Of a DNA stretch of 64,000 nucleotides, positions 10,319 to 23,764 are shown one piece after another. Source of the DNA: Siphlonurus alternatus (Eukaryota > Arthropoda > Insecta > Ephemeroptera > Siphlonuridae); the NCBI GenBank assembly GCA_949825025.1, contig OX463781.1:6551370-6615369 (forward strand), in the 5' to 3' direction. Below the pieces are notes generated by a model, which did not search any database, was not told where the DNA came from, and saw nothing but the letters and a program-made list of their open reading frames with translations. Position 1 is the stretch's first letter. Every line of letters starts with the position of its first letter. A program made the translations under genes and the position numbers.

Positions 10319-13300
10319 TTAGAAAATAATTTTCGTGTAATATCGACTTTAGCCAAAAACTATAATTATATAATATATAGTTATATAATATATAGAGTAG
10401 GCTCGACCTCAACTATGACAAAATATTGGTTAATTACAAGGGATTGCTGTCCTTCATTTTTCTTGACTTTCCAAAATAAAAGATATGAAATTCTTTCCGG
10501 TGACAATTTTATTTATTAAGGTTCCCCCACACGTTTCCTATTCTGATATCAGCACCCTCAGTGTCTCATTAAGACGTCACGTGATCGCACGCGATCGTAT
10601 GGCACCTCGTGGTGACTGTTGGCCACGCCCCCTTATTGCCCCCAGCACACATTAATGTTAATACCCCATGCTGTAAAATGTTCCTGGAAAAACTAAAATT
10701 ACTATTTCCTTGGGTTTTACCAGAAATAATCATGCAGTACTAAACTGCAATTTCCGTTCTAATTTAAGTAGCTGTAATAAATGATAAATTATGTACTTTG
10801 CAGTAGATTTAAATGTCAAATTTCTAGAATCAATTTTTTTTTTGTATATAATATTTTGTGGTTTTACACTGAATTTGAAATATAGATTATTTATATTGCA
10901 GGAACAAATCAATGAAATTTTTTTTTTATTTTTTTTTCCTGTTATTTATTTTATTCCTGGTATCACATGATTTATATAAAATTATATGACATAATAGACT
11001 GTAACAAAACATGCAAGAGAAGTGGACACAAAAAAAAAAGCTAACAACATGTAAAACACAACAACAACAAAACGTGTACTTTTCTGTGTAATTTTAAAAT
11101 GTAATATTATAGAAATTTAAATTTTACTGTAAAATGTACACTATGTATACAGGCAGTAATTGTGTACATCAAATTGTCATGATACAATTTTTTTTTAACT
11201 GTTTTGTTTCTCTTTAAAATATAATCAACTGACTGCATTAAAAAAATTGCCAGACAATAAAAAAAAATCCTTCTGGCCCATCAATTTTACTCAGTTAATG
11301 AATATATTAATTCTAATTACAAAAATTGAGTTTGTTTCAAGGGTATACTTCTTATGTAACATGTGCATGTCAATTTTATACTAATTTTTATAATAATTAT
11401 AGTTTAATATTAATTTTTAAGGAAAATGTCTTTTTGTCTCTATGTTGTATTATGTACAGCCACAAGAGAATAAATAAATAAAACACTCGAAATATGAAAA
11501 AAAAAATGAGATGATCAAAGAATTAATCTTTCGATCTCACAATTTTTTTATTGAGGAAGACGTAAACATAAAAACAATTGATAACTATAATTAAGACGTT
11601 GCAGCCTAATTAGTCTTCACCTTGTAACAAGGCTCCTTGTCAAAGTCATTCATTACTCACGGGGTCGACAACGCGTGAAGAGTACACACTTTGTGTCAGC
11701 CAGTTGCACATTGCCGTAATTACATATGCTTTATGAATATATGACTATCATGTGGTATTGCAATTAATTATAAAAAAAAAATTGTATAACCCTTGACCAG
11801 AGAAATTATAATATTTTATTGAGAACAGAAGTTCTTTTACATTTCAAATGTGATATTTATAACTGGTTGATGTCATCCTAACGTCAATTAAATAATAAGT
11901 GCGATTATGATTGAAAAAAATATCATTTTATAAGTTCAATTTAGAAATATATTATTTATAATATGTAATATATACAGTTAAACAAGCCTTAGATTACGCC
12001 TGAGATCACAGACTAGACGTCGCCAAGGCGTAGTAATCTTAATTTTTTAAAAATGTCCCACAACAAGGTTATTTTAAACTATGGAATTTTTTAAAAATAT
12101 TACATGCTTCTATAATATGTATAACTATTGGAAAAAAGTATAAAAAAGTAAGTTTAATTTGATTTCAAAATCGCGTCGCCACCACTTCGACCACTTTGCA
12201 CCTCTTCCAGACGAAAGCCTGGGGCCAGTGGGGCCGCATGGAGCCGCTGTTGTGACAACACGTCGACACCAAAAATGCTAAAAACTTGAAAAAAAGTGGT
12301 GAAATTAAAAAAAATAGGCACCCTTACGCATTTAAAAGTAACATTCTGGATTTATTATAGCTTCTGGAGGCGTATATAGACGTATATTCCGATCTGTCTT
12401 TTATTTTAAAACGAACGCCTTTTTTCAGCTCAGCTGATCGGTTTAGTTCGATTCGGTTCGATTTAATTAATCGATTTCGAGCTCCTGTGACGTCACAATA
12501 ACAAAAATCATGGCAGCGTGCCTTTTTTCTGTTCTGGTTTTAAAGTTCGCTAAATTAATGAACATTAAACCATGATGTCAGTACTAATAATAGGTTAAAA
12601 GTGTATTAGATACTTGGGATGGCCGCTAGGCAAGTGGATTGCCGCGCCCACGGCCGTGGCGTTCTCATAAACCGGCAAACTAAACTAGGGATGTGATGTT
12701 TTTTTCTAATCGAGCGCCTATCGTTAAAAAATGAAGATCGTAACGCAAAACGGTACTATTTTCTATTCAAAATGTCTTCCATACGTAAACTAAGGTTTGT
12801 GATACTGTATATAGAGTATTCTCAGTACATCAATATATTCTATATAGTTCATAATATATTAATATTAATCGTTCTTTAAATAAAAAATCCCAATTAATAA
12901 TTTTATCATTATTAAATATCTCTTTAGTCTGTTACTTCATTATTATTTTTTTGTTTTTAAAAAAATTTAATAAATATATTATACTGTTAGTAAATACCTG
13001 TCATCAAATTTCAAATTATAAAGAAAATTCAATCAATCAGAATTTTTATATTATTAATTTTTCATGTCAAAACAGCTACTCTGTTGCTTGTAATTATATA
13101 GAACACATAAAATAAATTAATATTTTGTAGCAACTTTCATTTCAATCATAAAATATGTATTATACATTTATATGTTATAAAGTGTTGAATAATTTATATA
13201 TTTCTTCTATATATTAAAAATACAAGAAATCACTGAAGCATAATAATACATCCTATATTATATATATAATAATATATATATATACTTACATTGAGTAATG

Positions 13301-13768
13301 CTATTTGACAATACAATAATAAATGGAAAGAAAATTAATCATTTATCTTTAAGTAAAATCTAAAGAGAAAAATTATAAAGTTATTAAAGGCCTGGAATAC
13401 TTTCGGAAAACAATTTTTTAAATCTATGTACACAGTGCCTAATAGCTTTTTTCTTATAGCAAATGCAGGTATAATTCCCTATTTGATTTGATAAATGGAT
13501 TATAAAATTTAACTACAGCATTTGATTGATTTATATTTTTTGACAATTTACCATATTAATCACAGTAATTACATTATGCCCCCTTCAATTTGCGTTTGAT
13601 AACCATTATACTAATATTTCAACTCCTCAGGTCCCATGCAAAGCTGGCAAACAAAATGTGTATATAAACAAAATTATGATAATCAAAAGTTTAAACACAA
13701 TTCGGAATTAAAATAATAAATCTGTTTCAAATTTATACAGACAATAATATAGAAAATGCAGACATTAA

Positions 13769-13834
13769 TTTAAAACCAATACTATAAAATTTAAAACCAA
13801 TACTATAAAATTTAAAACCAATACTATAAAATTT
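13769..13834. repeat. Three perfect 22-bp tandem repeats
   Basis: The unit TTTAAAACCAATACTATAAA plus AT occurs three times without mismatch. Perfect identity suggests recent duplication. It is not a CRISPR because there are no spacers. Confidence 0.9.
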
Positions 13835-15821
13835 AAATGTCTTTTTAAAACCCAGAATAAACTTAATTCAGACAAGCTGTACTGAATTATATAAATATCC
13901 AATACACAAATTTTCCTGGCCTTTATCAAGTAAAAACTGAAAAGTAAAAAAAGTAGTAGACTTATTAATGAGTTGACTTTAATGAAACATAAACAGGTTT
14001 ACTTGATGCTTTAAGAGTTGAATTATTCTGGTCGTTATAAAGCCTCAATCTTTCTCGAGAGAAATTCATATCTGTCTTACAGATCGAAGAAGGCAATTTG
14101 TATTACTTATCATGCTGACATATCAATCACCATGAGGAAAGATTTCTTGTGTAGCTGCTAAGTTTTGCATGATAAATTTTGTTTATCTCAAAAAAATTAT
14201 AATAAATAAAATTATGATTAATTTTTATTGCTTTTATCTGATTTAAATTAGCATAGAAATGTAATTAGATTTTATAAAATAAATTTATGATATTTTTTGT
14301 ACACATTTTTAAAACATGATAAATGAGATAAATAATACAAAAATTTGTGTATATTTAGTTGTAAAATTATAATTTATAACAAATTAACATTTTTTTAGGA
14401 AAAATTCGAAATCAAATTATAATTTATGTAAGTTATGGTCCCCATTAATTTATTAATATATTATATATGTGTTTATCAGCAGCTTGAAAATTATATTTTA
14501 AACGTTGTTTGTCCATAATTTATTTTGCAACAATTTTATCTTATAATAAGATGTTTTTTTATGCCAATAAAGTATTAAAATCTAAAATACAGCCCACAGT
14601 GAAAAGAGTATGATATTTTCTATTCCAATCCAGAGTTATTATAGTCAGCAAGCTGTATCAAATCTTACATCAGCTGGGATAACGGCAGCCATGTTTATGA
14701 CACCATGATAATATATAAGCAGGTTTCACATATGTCTGGATTACCACCGTATAGAAGTCTAACTGATCATAATCCTGCCTACTGGTCCGCGAGCGATTTA
14801 ACATCTTAGCTAGCTACAGTTTAATTAATACAAAACTCCCACCAGAAGTAACACTAACAAGTAAGGCACTTAATTTCTGATGTTCGCATGGCCATCTTTA
14901 CTTTGAAAGATCTTCATGTATAAACTCAAAGTTTTAGATTTGAAATTCATAATTAAAAATAAAAAATCTTGTCACTTCCGGTGGCAAGGTTAATTTAATT
15001 TGACTGTAGCCAAGCAGCAGCTGATAAATAATGACTAGGATCAGAAATTATGATACGATACAAAAAGGTGAGAGTTACAACACAAAGTCTTAAATATTTC
15101 TTAAAGAAAAAAACAATTCTCAAATTATACTTTTCTTAACCTAATATTAGACTTACTACAGGGCAAAGGGTATATAATTAAACTGTAAATTTGATAGATG
15201 TAAAAGTTTCACTTTTTTTTATAATGTAATTAGATATAATAAATCATTTACCTCTGTTTTTTATATAGTATAATAAAAATTGTTATAATGTTTTTAGAAA
15301 ATTTATATCATGAAATTAGTATGACATGTTTGTGCTTGGCAACCAATATATTATTTCTTTATTTCTGTACTTGATATTAATGTTTTTTTAATAATAAAAG
15401 TGTAAGGTCACGGCCGCCATTATGGTGATCACAATTTGGATCACATCTATAAGTTCTAAAAGTGCACACACAATTTCATTGCAATAATTAATCACTTATA
15501 TAGAAGTACGTAGTATGGTATGTGCCATCATTTTTTGTCTTATTGCATGAATAACATTAATAAATAAAAATTAATATAATTTATATTAATTATTCAATAT
15601 TATTTGGATGTTATTCCTGTAATGTAGGCTATACCTGTAATACTCATATTATAAAATTTTAGTTTCCTTACATAAATGGAAGCTCAATTATAAAAAACTT
15701 TCTTTTCGGCAATAATATATAATGTGAATAATTAATATACAGAGTGGGCGTAGCAACTGAAGCACATCTATAAAAACATTCCATCTTATCTACTTGGGTA
15801 GCATTTTATTTGCACTAGAAC

Positions 15822-15990
15822 TCAGGGTCGGACTGGCCATAAGAGTTGGTGAGCGATCGCTCAGTAGGCCCCCTCGACTGGGAGACCCCTACAACGTTAA
15901 AAGTAGGCCCCCACAGGGTCAAGTAGGCCCTTGATATGGGTCCATACTAGTGTTTGCTCAGTAGGCCCTTTGAGCCCAGTCCGACCCTGA
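15822..15990. mobile_element. hAT-type MITE, 169 bp, 15-bp terminal inverted repeats
   Basis: The element begins TCAGGGTCGGACTGG and ends with the exact reverse complement. It is flanked by CTAGAAC at 15815-15821 and 15991-15997; this reads as 8 bp, ACTAGAAC, if the terminal T or A is assigned to the flank. Short (7-8 bp) duplications and CAGGG-type termini are hAT hallmarks. The interior has several AAGTAGGCCC-like repeats and no ORF, so it is non-autonomous. Confidence 0.9.
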
Positions 15991-15997
15991 CTAGAAC

Positions 15998-17299
15998 CGT
16001 GTGCACATTGATTGAGACGCTCCTCCAGAGAAGTTTGCGTACCACCGGTTGCAGCAGGAGGATCCACATGTTTTATTCAGGCGACAAGTGACAGCTCGCT
16101 GTCCACATCAGACCGCGATCCCGCAAGACGTGTGACAGTCGCGAAACTTGAGTCAGCGTTCTTCAATGTTGTGCGGTTTTAATATTGACGACTGTATAAT
16201 TTGTGGCATTCGGCATCACAGGATACAACATGTCATATGTATAATTTATACCAAAAAATAAGTATTGAGTTAATTTGCATCCATGGTATATTGAGTCATA
16301 TATATATACAAGGAGGAAATATAGTGTATGCTCCTTGTATACATACATTGCTATTCACTATATATAATTATATTTTTCGAAACATGGCTTTAAGTACAGC
16401 CCAAATTGAGAGGGGTGACGTATATTATATTAGCATATTTATAAAGTTGAGTTTATGTGTACAGCTCGCTTTTAGCCCAACAAAAAATAATCCCTGGATC
16501 TCTTTTGAACTTGACTTTTAACAAACTGTAAAAAATTCCAATACCTGAATAATAAAATATTTTAAAAAAATATTATTAAAAATATATTACTCAATAAATA
16601 TCATATAACCATTAATTCAAATTACTATAATTTAATATAATATAATTAACATATTTTATACAATATACATGTTTCATGTCAATCATTAAAATTTGAATTG
16701 CATAATAAATTATAATATTGACGTTATATGTTAAAAATGTCAAGTCACGTTTTTTCTATATATACATTATAACATTGTATTAACCTTCTATGTTTGATCG
16801 AGTGTTAAAAGTCGAGCAGCGAGTGTGTGTTCTTATTGGCAAGCAGATTATCAGTCAGTCATGCAGCCAAGTTATCTGCCAGTGTCATGTTATAATATGC
16901 AAAACAGTCGGACTATAGAGGTGACAGCCTGCCACATTAGTCACATCAACTATTTATAAATAAAGTGCAATACAACGACACTCACGTTGACGTCATTATT
17001 CAGATCTATAATAATGTTTTATAATCAATTCTGTGAATGTAATCGTTTAATTAACTTGCTTGTATTATTATTATCTCTTTGTGAATAATATGCTGTGAAT
17101 TTTTGGATGACAAAAGCTGTTCAATAATTTTTTTTTTAAATAATTTCTTGGTGTAATAAATTTAATATTGTAATATTTCAATTTAAATAGCACTTTATAA
17201 TTTTTCAGTGACTTGACTTGAGAGAAATTATAAAACAATAATAAAAAATAATATGTCATTTAAAAATATATTTGCATGTTCTTATAAAAGTTAAAAACA
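15998..17299. other. Intergenic stretch with two GC-richer islands
   Basis: The island at about 15998-16165 contains clustered CpG words (GACCGCGATCCCGCAAGACG). The island at about 16795-17000 contains AGATTATCAG and GTTATCTGCC (GATA-type sites) and TGACGTCA at 16988-16995. No gene is recognised. Open frames at 16163-16521 on both strands are not protein-like. Confidence 0.4.
16309..16337. mobile_element. Possible micro-palindromic insertion (29 bp)
   Basis: CAAGGAG at the left and CTCCTTG at the right enclose 15 bp. The flanking octamers TATATATA and TATACATA differ at one position, as expected for an old 8 bp duplication. The AT-rich context makes this weak alone; it resembles the better cases at 35069, 58215 and 61331. 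Confidence 0.3.
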
Positions 17300-17570
17300 G
17301 TTACTTCAGGTTGTTTTTATTAAAATTTTAGTATCTAAAAGCCATGACAGAAAAAATTTCAAAACAATTATTTTAGCCAATTTTTTGTATTTAATTTTTT
17401 AGAACTTTATAGCATCTAGGACTTTCCATAGAGATACAAACTAAAAAATTAATTTAAAAAAATCGGCTTCAATAATGGTTTTGAAATTTTTTCTGTTGCT
17501 TTTGGGTACTAAAATCTCTCTCAAAAAATTTTCAGAAAATTAACTTTATTTTAGAGAAGGCCTGCAGTTT
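17300..17570. mobile_element. Decayed copy of the fold-back family seen at 56710-57113
   Basis: The left arm contains AAAAGCCATGACAGAAAAAA and TTTCAAAACAATT, and the right arm contains their inverted counterparts (TTTTGAAATTTTTTCTG). The centre AGGACTTTCCATAGAGATAC matches the centre of the 56.7 kb copy (GGGCTTTTCCATTTGAGAGA). The termini are not preserved. Confidence 0.6.
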
Positions 17571-19006
17571 CATAAAAAGATTGAAATTGTGAGGTTTACC
17601 TGTGACGTCACACTGAAGATGTGTGACTCGCAGTATTGGTTCATGCATTGTGAGCTGACAGAGTGAGAGCCGCTTATAGCTCGTGACAGCCCCTCAGCCA
17701 CAACAGCAACTTGGTGGGGCAATCTGACAGGCACGTCAGAATCGCGACTAATTATCGCAATGTTATAATCTCTTTTTTAATGTCACCAATACTATGTGTG
17801 ACAAACTATGAAACTTTTTATTCAAACCTGTTTCATTATTATTTTTTTAATTGCTCATGTTTCTTTACTACATTTTAATATTCATTGCAAGTTTTATATA
17901 TAAAGTAATGAATTTGTAAATATATAAAAAAATTATAAATAATGTTTTATTTAAATAAACTGTCAACTCAATTTTACCTTATATTAACTTTTAGTAACAA
18001 AATAGCGACATTTCTCTTCAAATGTCATGTCACCTGTCATGTATCTGTCATTAAAAAAGTCAAGCTGGATTTTATTTTTTTCATCTCTATATATTTCTAA
18101 CTGTTATCAGTGATGGATACTAGTCAGTCATTCAGTAAGCCTTATCTAAACTTTATGCCATGTATATGATGGCTTTCTCTCTCCCTCTCCCGACCTGTAT
18201 GTCAAAAAATCTTCATATGACAAGAATAACATTATAAGGTTGACAAGTTTAAAATAAACATGTAGAAAAAAATCTGTAATAAATTGAACAATTATTTCAA
18301 GTTCATTTAAAAAAATTGTAATATTTCAAATTTAAATCAAACCTTTGATTGATTAGATTGATTAAACTGTCTTAATTAATCATAATGATAAAAAAATATT
18401 TTATGGATATTTAATGATAATTTTTACATGCCAATCTAAAACTGATTGATTGTCATAATTAATTATTAAAGAGGATTATGGGTATTTAATATTTTTTATA
18501 TATAAAATAATAATCAGACATATTTTTTCATGCTACAAATATTTATTGAAGCAAAAAATTATAGAAACTCAACTCTGTTGTTATTTACAATTATTATACA
18601 GCAGGATTTTTTTTTTATTCATTTGAATTATTTTATTTATCGTGACATTTTATTATTATTTAAAGACATTGAATGTAATATTTAAAAGCAAATTGAAATA
18701 AAGTATATTAAAATTCATTTTAAATACAATTACATAAACACACCTGTTGTTAAGGCTCAAACTTTTGTTGTACACTCTTTTTTTTTTTTAATTTAATTCA
18801 ATGATGATCTTCATTTTTGTCACTCACAAAAAAATAATTTATATATTGTATCACAGTAGGGAAAAAATTTGAGACAGAAAAATTATAATGAAAAAATAAT
18901 TGAAGAGAAATTAAAAATTATGATGAATATTGAGATAAATTAACTGATAATAATAATAATAATACATGCTGCGTTTTTTATCACACAAACTGTAATATTT
19001 TCATTT
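17571..19006. other. Intergenic stretch downstream of noc
   Basis: A GC-richer island at about 17600-17765 includes TGACGTCA (17603-17610) and TGACAGGCACGTCAG. The remainder is low-complexity AT sequence with no gene. The distal part may include noc 3' UTR, since several AATAAA motifs occur on the minus strand. Confidence 0.35.
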
Positions 19007-19012
19007 TTTATT
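19007..19012 (-). terminator. Candidate noc polyadenylation signal (AATAAA)
   Basis: This is the first AATAAA on the minus strand after the noc stop codon, about 85 bases downstream. Further AATAAA motifs follow at about 18.54 and 18.6 kb, so the true 3' end is uncertain. Confidence 0.3.
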
Positions 19013-19095
19013 TAAATTACTACTTTTTTTTATAATTATACAAAAAATAAATAATTCTAATATATTGCGCATGCCTCAAAAAAATTAAAATTTAA

Positions 19096-21671
19096 TTAAG
19101 GGTGTACTGCAGCTCCCAATCTAGGCCCATAAAAAGAATATGGGTAATAAGGACCCATTGCAGTTGGGTTAAAGGCGCTGAATGGCGATGCTGCAAGAGA
19201 TGGTGGTAATCCACCTGGTTTGGAGTACGGATGGTACCTGGCAGCTGACAGTGGACTCAGGGGTGGGTTGGGGTAACGCTGACTCAGTAACGGATGATTG
19301 GGGTTTGCACTTGGGCTCAAGAGGGTCCCAGCCGCCTCAGCCGCGGCCGTGTGGGAGCGGAGGTGCTGCAGAAGTTCCTCAGAAGTGGAGAACCTCTTGC
19401 CACAGTAGTTTTCACCGGCGATCCAAGAACACACGTACGGTCTTCCGGAGGAGGCGGCGGCGGCCGCGGCGGCTGCAGCAGCGCCCAACTGGTGGGAGTA
19501 CGAGGACATTTGAGGGGCTTGAGCCTGGGACTGCTGCATCAGTGAGAGTGCAGCTGCCAAACCATACTTATGATGATCACACTGTGTACATCCACTTGGA
19601 CAATGTTGCTGTTGTTGTTGTTGCTGTGCAGCTGCAGCGGCAGCAAGTAATTGTGCATTATGCATACTTAATTGACAACCAGTGCAATAAGGATCTTTAC
19701 AAACTGGTACTAATGTTTCACCACCAGATGGAGTTTTAACACGAGCATAACTTACATAAGGTGGCATACCAAGTGCCGATGGTGGATAACCAGCTGCTAA
19801 CATACTATGAGCAAAACCAGGGAATGGAGATCTAAATGCTGGATTTGCAGCAGCAGCAGCGGCAGCAGCTTCTAATCCAGGGGGACAACCAGCACATAAT
19901 GAACTTAATGAGCTTAATCCATGGTTACTCATTAAGCCATTAGATCCATGTTTATATGAAGCACCTAATGGTAAATCTTTATGAGGATGTCCTTGCAGTA
20001 TTTCAAGTCCTGAACGAATGATTGGACTTGCACCAGCTGCTCGGGGAGATTCTGATTTCTCATTGATTGGTTTGGGAGAATTGTTGTTGTTATTGTTGTT
20101 GTTGTTACTAGGAGACTGAGATTTGCGGCCGCCGGCTGGGGTGCGTGAACCACCTGACGAGGGAGACTTCTTGCCCTCTCCTCCCTCGCTGCTCACTTTG
20201 GAGGCGGGGCGCTCTTGGCGGGTCAGGGGGATGTTTTCGTACGGCTTGAAGGCGAGCTTGGCGGACGACGAGGTGTTGGAGGACGTGTCCGAGGGAGAGT
20301 GACTGCTCACGTGGTGAAGTTTCTCCGACTTGTCGGCGGACGAGCGCTCGGCCGAAGACGCCGCGTTAGCCGAGGAGCTGCCATGCTCCTTCTTCGGTTT
20401 CTCCATTGGTGGGAGAAGAGGCTTCGTAGATGGCGAGTCCGCACCGATTTGACTGCATGTCTGAGCTAGTAAAGCCAATGGACTTTTCTTAGCATCCAAC
20501 TGTAAAAATAAGAAAAAAGAAAAAAATTGTAAAATAACATTAAAATTCGAATATAATAATAAAAAAACTAATAAAAAAGCAATTTAGTGTATAGAAAATG
20601 AAAAAATAATATAAAATAATAAAATATTAAAAAAAAAATAATAATGTTTTTTAGTAGGAAGGGGTGATGATATATTGCCTGTCGGAAATGAGTATGCTTT
20701 TAGTAGAAACGTGCCATAAAAAGAAGTAAAAAACATTATAGAAGGAGGACTAGGCTAAGCCAGCATCTACTAGCACCACACACATACTAAAAGTGAGGAA
20801 ACAACGTAGTAAATTTTCAACTTCACTGACACGTAACAGCATCCCCCGTCTTACTGCATGCAGCAAAGGCTTCATAGCGATGATATACGAGATGAATGCA
20901 ATTTATGACCCGGCTCATAACTATTACAGAACGCGGAAGTATATCGTAAACTCTAGTTATAGGGCTAATTACAGACAACTTCAACGAAAATGTAATAATA
21001 AAAAAAAAAAAAAAATTTAAAATGTAATAAAAATGTTATAAATTATTTCGAATGGATAGATATAACAATTTGAAAACTCAGAGAAGAAGAAAAAATATCA
21101 GCAATGTTTACTGAAATTTCTTACATATTATTGTGTATGTTTGTTTCATTTCAATGTCAAAATTAGTATTAAAATCATTGCCGTCACAAATGCATTGAGT
21201 ACTGCACGAATTAAAAATACTGCAGTTTCTGATTCAATAAGATCACAAAACCCTTCTTGTTTCATTTCTCATTTACTGCATATTCATATAATATACATAA
21301 CTGCACGGTCTCTGATTTGATCGCTCGCTCCGTCCCTTATTTTATACCAGGCAATGTGATGCATAAAGTAACATTGCTTTTGATTCATGTTTTCTTATTA
21401 AAAATCATTTAGGACACTATTTTATGAAAATATCTGTCAAGAGAAAAAAAAAACAAGTGAATATCCTCCAAATTCTAAGTCCCACAACAGAAGTTGAAAC
21501 TACTATAGATCAAAGAGGGAGAGTAACATTTTGCAATGAAATTTGGATCTATTTGTAGGTAATTCTGCGAGGATATTAACTTACCGTGGTTGGAAGAGGA
21601 GAAAGATAGTCGGGCTGCAAATACTGATTACTCCCCGAAGTCAACATTCCACCGCCGTCTAACACCACCAT
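19096..21671 (-). CDS. noc: Zinc finger protein Noc/Elbow-like (NET family), two coding exons
   Basis: The coding sequence joins 21671-21585 to 20499-19096, for 29 + 467 = 496 residues. The NET family (Noc, Elbow, Tlp-1; Nlz in vertebrates) comprises nuclear transcriptional repressors; in Drosophila, Noc and Elbow act in tracheal and appendage development and bind Groucho. Full-length positions: conserved SPLALLAQTCSQIG at 35-48; FKPY, the Groucho-binding type motif, at 113-116; an Asn run at about 161-169; Ala and Gln runs; the diagnostic segment ARVKTPSGGETLVPVCKDPY at about 281-300; one atypical C2H2 finger with Cys386, Cys395, His408 and His412; and the C-terminus GPRLGAAVHP. The donor (ACG/GTAAGT) and acceptor (TTTTTACAG/TTG) are canonical and phase 0, giving the expected LPTT-LDAKK junction. 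noc versus elB cannot be separated with certainty. Third-codon GC is high at both ends of exon 2 and low in the middle. Confidence 0.93.
20500..21584 (-). other. noc: noc intron 1
   Basis: The intron is 1,085 bp with GT-AG ends. The segment at about 20680-20990 is more complex than the rest (for example CATCCCCCGTCTTACTGCAT and TATGACCCGGCTCATAAC) and could hold an intronic enhancer. The short plus-strand frame over it (20793-21020) has no coding support. Confidence 0.85.
21585..21671 (-). CDS. noc: noc coding exon 1 (29 codons)
   Basis: This short first exon encodes MVVLDGGGMLTSGSNQYLQP followed by DYLSPLPTT, the conserved N-terminus of insect Noc/Elbow proteins. It ends exactly at a GTAAGT donor (21584-21579). 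The ATG is at 21671-21669, with G at +4. It supplies the true start for the 467-codon exon 2, which begins with TTG (Leu) at a splice acceptor. Confidence 0.92.
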
Positions 21672-22110
21672 TGGAAACTTAACTGCACCAGGGTAGTAAA
21701 AATATTCCGAAATTGTAATATCTAGTTTATATATTACACAGATTCACAGTCACAAATAATTATTACACTTTTATCCGTAATAAATATTATTATACGTAAA
21801 AACACTTAACACGGAGTGATTTAAAACGATATACGATCTCTTTGCAAGACTCTGGAAAACTAACCAGTTCCCCTCAAGTGGTAAGGTTAGACTGATGAAA
21901 ACGCCATCTACCTTCCCCTCCAAAAAAATACTTCTCCTCTTTCTCCTTAAAAATCCCATTCCACTAATATACCCCCCTTCTCATTTCTCCTCTCGTGGGC
22001 TGTCTGTCCGAATGACGTAGCGTTAATACCGCGTGCCTACACCACCACCCATGGCGCTACTGTTGATGACAGCTACAGTCTTTTGAAATATGCCGCCTGT
22101 ACAAACCAAC
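21672..22110 (-). promoter_or_regulatory. noc: noc 5' UTR and probable promoter region
   Basis: This region is immediately upstream of the noc ATG and is richer in C and G than the surrounding desert (21840-22110). TCAGTC on the minus strand near 21892-21897 resembles an arthropod initiator. No well-placed TATA box is clear. The exact transcription start cannot be read from sequence alone. Confidence 0.4.
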
Positions 22111-22431
22111 CCCACCCCCTCCTTCTTTTTTCATTTTATTTTATAACTATCTATCTTTTTCTATACTAAACACCCACTACAAATTCTCATTCCATATGTC
22201 AAGATACTTCAGCTGTCTTAGTTAATAATAAATATTTTATGTGTTTTAAAAATAAATCTATCCTGTCTAATCGTACCTGTATATAATGATAAATAGTGTA
22301 ACATTTTATTGGTAATGAGATATACTGTAGTTATATTATGTAGCCTTATGGTATTTTGTTTCACTGCTCCAATGATCGTTGCAGGAATATTATTATAATT
22401 ATTTTATTGAACTTTTAGATTATTAAGTTCT

Positions 22432-22435
<4 letters not shown>
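22111..22435. other. AT-rich intergenic stretch
   Basis: No gene, repeat family or strong motif cluster seen. Confidence 0.4.

Positions 22436-22505
<70 letters not shown>
22436..22505. repeat. (CT)n microsatellite, 70 bp
   Basis: An uninterrupted CT/TC tract. Confidence 0.98.
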
Positions 22506-22507
<2 letters not shown>

Positions 22508-23610
22508 GAAACAATGATGCCTCTGAAATTGTGTGTCCTTTCAAATGTACACTCAAAACAAATAATTTGTCCTGCTGAACGCCTTGATGTTAGGCAACTT
22601 GTTCAGCAACTGAGGCTGAACAAGTATAACTGAAGTGAAATGTTTGACAAGTTGCACACATTTATTAATTGTTTAAATCTACAGACAGTTGTATTAAAAT
22701 ATTCAAATTAAAAACATAGAGAATTTAATATTAAATACATTCAGATAACTGGCTATTTTGTAATATTATGAAAACTAAGATATTTATTTTGCAAACTAAA
22801 GTAAATTTCACATAAGTTACAATTTTAATACTCAGTAAATTAATTCGTAATAATTAATTCAACGTAATTTATACTGAGTAACAAGAAAATAAATAATTAT
22901 AATAAGAATTTAAAAAAGCAAGTTAATTGAAAGAAATTGTACAACCAAGATATAAAGATAAAAAAATATATGTAATTATTTTAATTATAAATGTAAAATT
23001 ATTATATAAATGCTGTTTCATAAAAATATTTTTATAATGACTGAATATATGATGTAATTAGGCATGTGATGAAAATCAGCTTCATGCTTGCCAACCACAC
23101 TTGTCATTTGAAGTCATTAAAACGATGTGACGAGTTTAACAGCCGAGCTCTGTCCAATTACATCCCACAATAAAAAAAAAATACTTGATGATAATGACTT
23201 GATATAATTTTTGTATAGCAAGAGTAGTGCTACATAGTTATAATATACAACTTGCTAAATTATAACTTTATTACTATAATATTGCTAAACAAAAAAATAA
23301 TATTATGTATGAAGGTATAATTAATGCTACTTCTTTTATGATGACTTATTTTTTTTTTATATAAAAGTTGGTAATAAAAATTTAATAAAGAATATTATAT
23401 ACAGTATAATTAGCATATCCGGGATGTTATATTATAAAATTGATCTATGTAATAAGTTTTAAATATACTTGTTTTTAGTGTTGCTGATAATAGCTGGAGA
23501 TAACATAAATGAAATAATGAATAAAACTCTGCTTAATACAAGTCACCATTTGTGGTAAAAAGGATTAATTTTCATTTTTCTTTTATACAAATTGTTTGTT
23601 GAATAAATAT
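22506..23610. other. AT-rich intergenic stretch
   Basis: No coding signal. CGCCTTGATGTTAGGCAACT at about 22580 and a small complex patch near 23070-23160 are the only non-repetitive islands. Confidence 0.4.

Positions 23611-23764
<154 letters not shown>

Larger units (their letters stand above)
7317..15814. other. Long AT-rich intergenic stretch
   Basis: No coding gene is supported. GC-richer islands lie at about 9425-9625, 10540-10650 (CACGTG and GGCCACGCCCCC, a KLF/Sp-like site), 12160-12260 and 12470-12540. TGACGTCA occurs at 8423-8430 and 12488-12495. A fragment near 11445-11485 (GTACAGCCACAAGAGAATAA and AATAAATAAATA) resembles the 3' end of the first LINE and may be a short LINE remnant. 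Open frames here (for example 7793-8068 and 9472-9699) show no protein-family signature. Confidence 0.5.

Noticed and set aside
13769..13834. Possible CRISPR-like direct repeats
   Set aside because: Three head-to-tail 22 bp units without spacers, in a eukaryotic genome; this is a plain tandem repeat.
19182..20469. Several plus-strand frames of 60-185 codons opposite noc exon 2
   Set aside because: They are antisense shadows of a GC-rich, homopolymer-rich exon. The minus-strand frame has full Noc family similarity and correct splice sites.
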